DNA from: an uncultured Acidimicrobiia bacterium
Lineage (GTDB): Bacteria > Actinomycetota > Acidimicrobiia > Spongiisociales > JAENVV01
Direction of reading: 5' to 3'
Length of the DNA: 6,476 nt
Assembly: GCA_905480085.1 (NCBI GenBank)
Contig: CAJQPD010000193.1
Span: 1-6,476 of the forward strand
Shown: positions 6,263 to 6,476 of the stretch, in pieces
Layout: every line of letters begins with the position of its first letter
How positions within the stretch are numbered: position 1 is the stretch's first letter
The notes under the pieces: model-generated
What the model was told of the DNA's origin: nothing
Database searches by the model: none
The model's input: the letters and a program-made list of their open reading frames with translations, nothing else
Translations under genes and position numbers: made by a program

Positions 6263-6476
6263 ATTGGGAGCCAGTCATCGGAATCGAGGTTCATGTCGAA
6301 CTTGAGACTGCCTCGAAAATGTTTTGTGGATGTGCAGTCGACTTTGAGGCCGAACCAAATACCAATGTCTGCCCGGTCTGCCTTGGCCTGCCCGGCGCGT
6401 TACCGGTGCCCAACCGTAAAGCCATTGAATGGATTACGAAGATCGGCCTTGCGTTCAACTGCTCGATATCGGAGCG
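6259..6476 (+). CDS. gatB: Asp-tRNA(Asn)/Glu-tRNA(Gln) amidotransferase subunit B (5' part only)
   Basis: GatB binds the mischarged tRNA, phosphorylates the Glu or Asp carried on it with ATP and completes amidation with ammonia from GatA. Only the first 72 codons are in the window. The GTG start at 6259 overlaps the gatA TGA by four bases (GTGA). The N-terminus reads [20 protein letters not shown], the hallmark GatB opening containing the conserved E10 and H12. Cys23, Cys25, Cys38 and Cys41 (KMFCGC and [13 protein letters not shown]) are the expected zinc-binding cysteines. The alternative is the archaeal-type GatE, but the gatC-gatA-gatB order and length so far favour GatB. Confidence 0.96.
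   Translation, partial: MNWEPVIGIEVHVELETASKMFCGCAVDFEAEPNTNVCPVCLGLPGALPVPNRKAIEWITKIGLAFNCSISE

Overview
The window is GC-rich, densely packed chromosomal DNA from what is most likely an actinobacterium. An uncultured Acidimicrobiia-like lineage would fit, but that is an inference. The clues are the high GC content with GC-rich third codon positions, GTG starts, and genes whose ATG sits about 7-8 bases after a TANNNT -10 box with no Shine-Dalgarno sequence (leaderless transcripts). An ArsC of the CVHNAGRSQM type and a secreted lipoprotein with a Thr/Pro-rich linker also fit. I see no mobile elements, CRISPR arrays, tRNAs or rRNAs.

Minus strand, read right to left (3794 down to 1). First comes a GT5-family glycogen synthase (glgA; GTG start at 3794 with a strong ribosome binding site). 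After 27 bases comes a 478-residue lipoprotein with a propeller-like middle and a conserved-looking C-terminal domain. Two bases after its stop comes a 320-codon frame that runs off the left edge. This last frame is easy to miss because it has no stop in the window and starts with GTG. It encodes a protein with a sigma-70 region 4-like segment followed by a single membrane helix. Its last part looks frameshifted.

Plus strand, left to right (3877 to the right edge). A divergent arsenate reductase / low-molecular-weight phosphatase-like gene (arsC type) has a 50-residue N-terminal extension. After 86 bases come gatC, gatA and the start of gatB, tightly overlapping, which encode the GatCAB tRNA amidotransferase. 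GatCAB converts Glu-tRNA(Gln) and/or Asp-tRNA(Asn) to the correct aminoacyl-tRNAs.

The glgA-arsC intergenic region (82 bp) appears to hold two back-to-back promoters with overlapping -35 elements. The arsC-gatC gap holds a leaderless gatC promoter, a small hairpin and a 12-bp perfect palindrome. The genes do not form one pathway: this is housekeeping DNA (gatCAB, glgA) plus a less understood envelope pair at the left. That pair, a lipoprotein and a sigma-4-like membrane protein, is the most novel part of the window.
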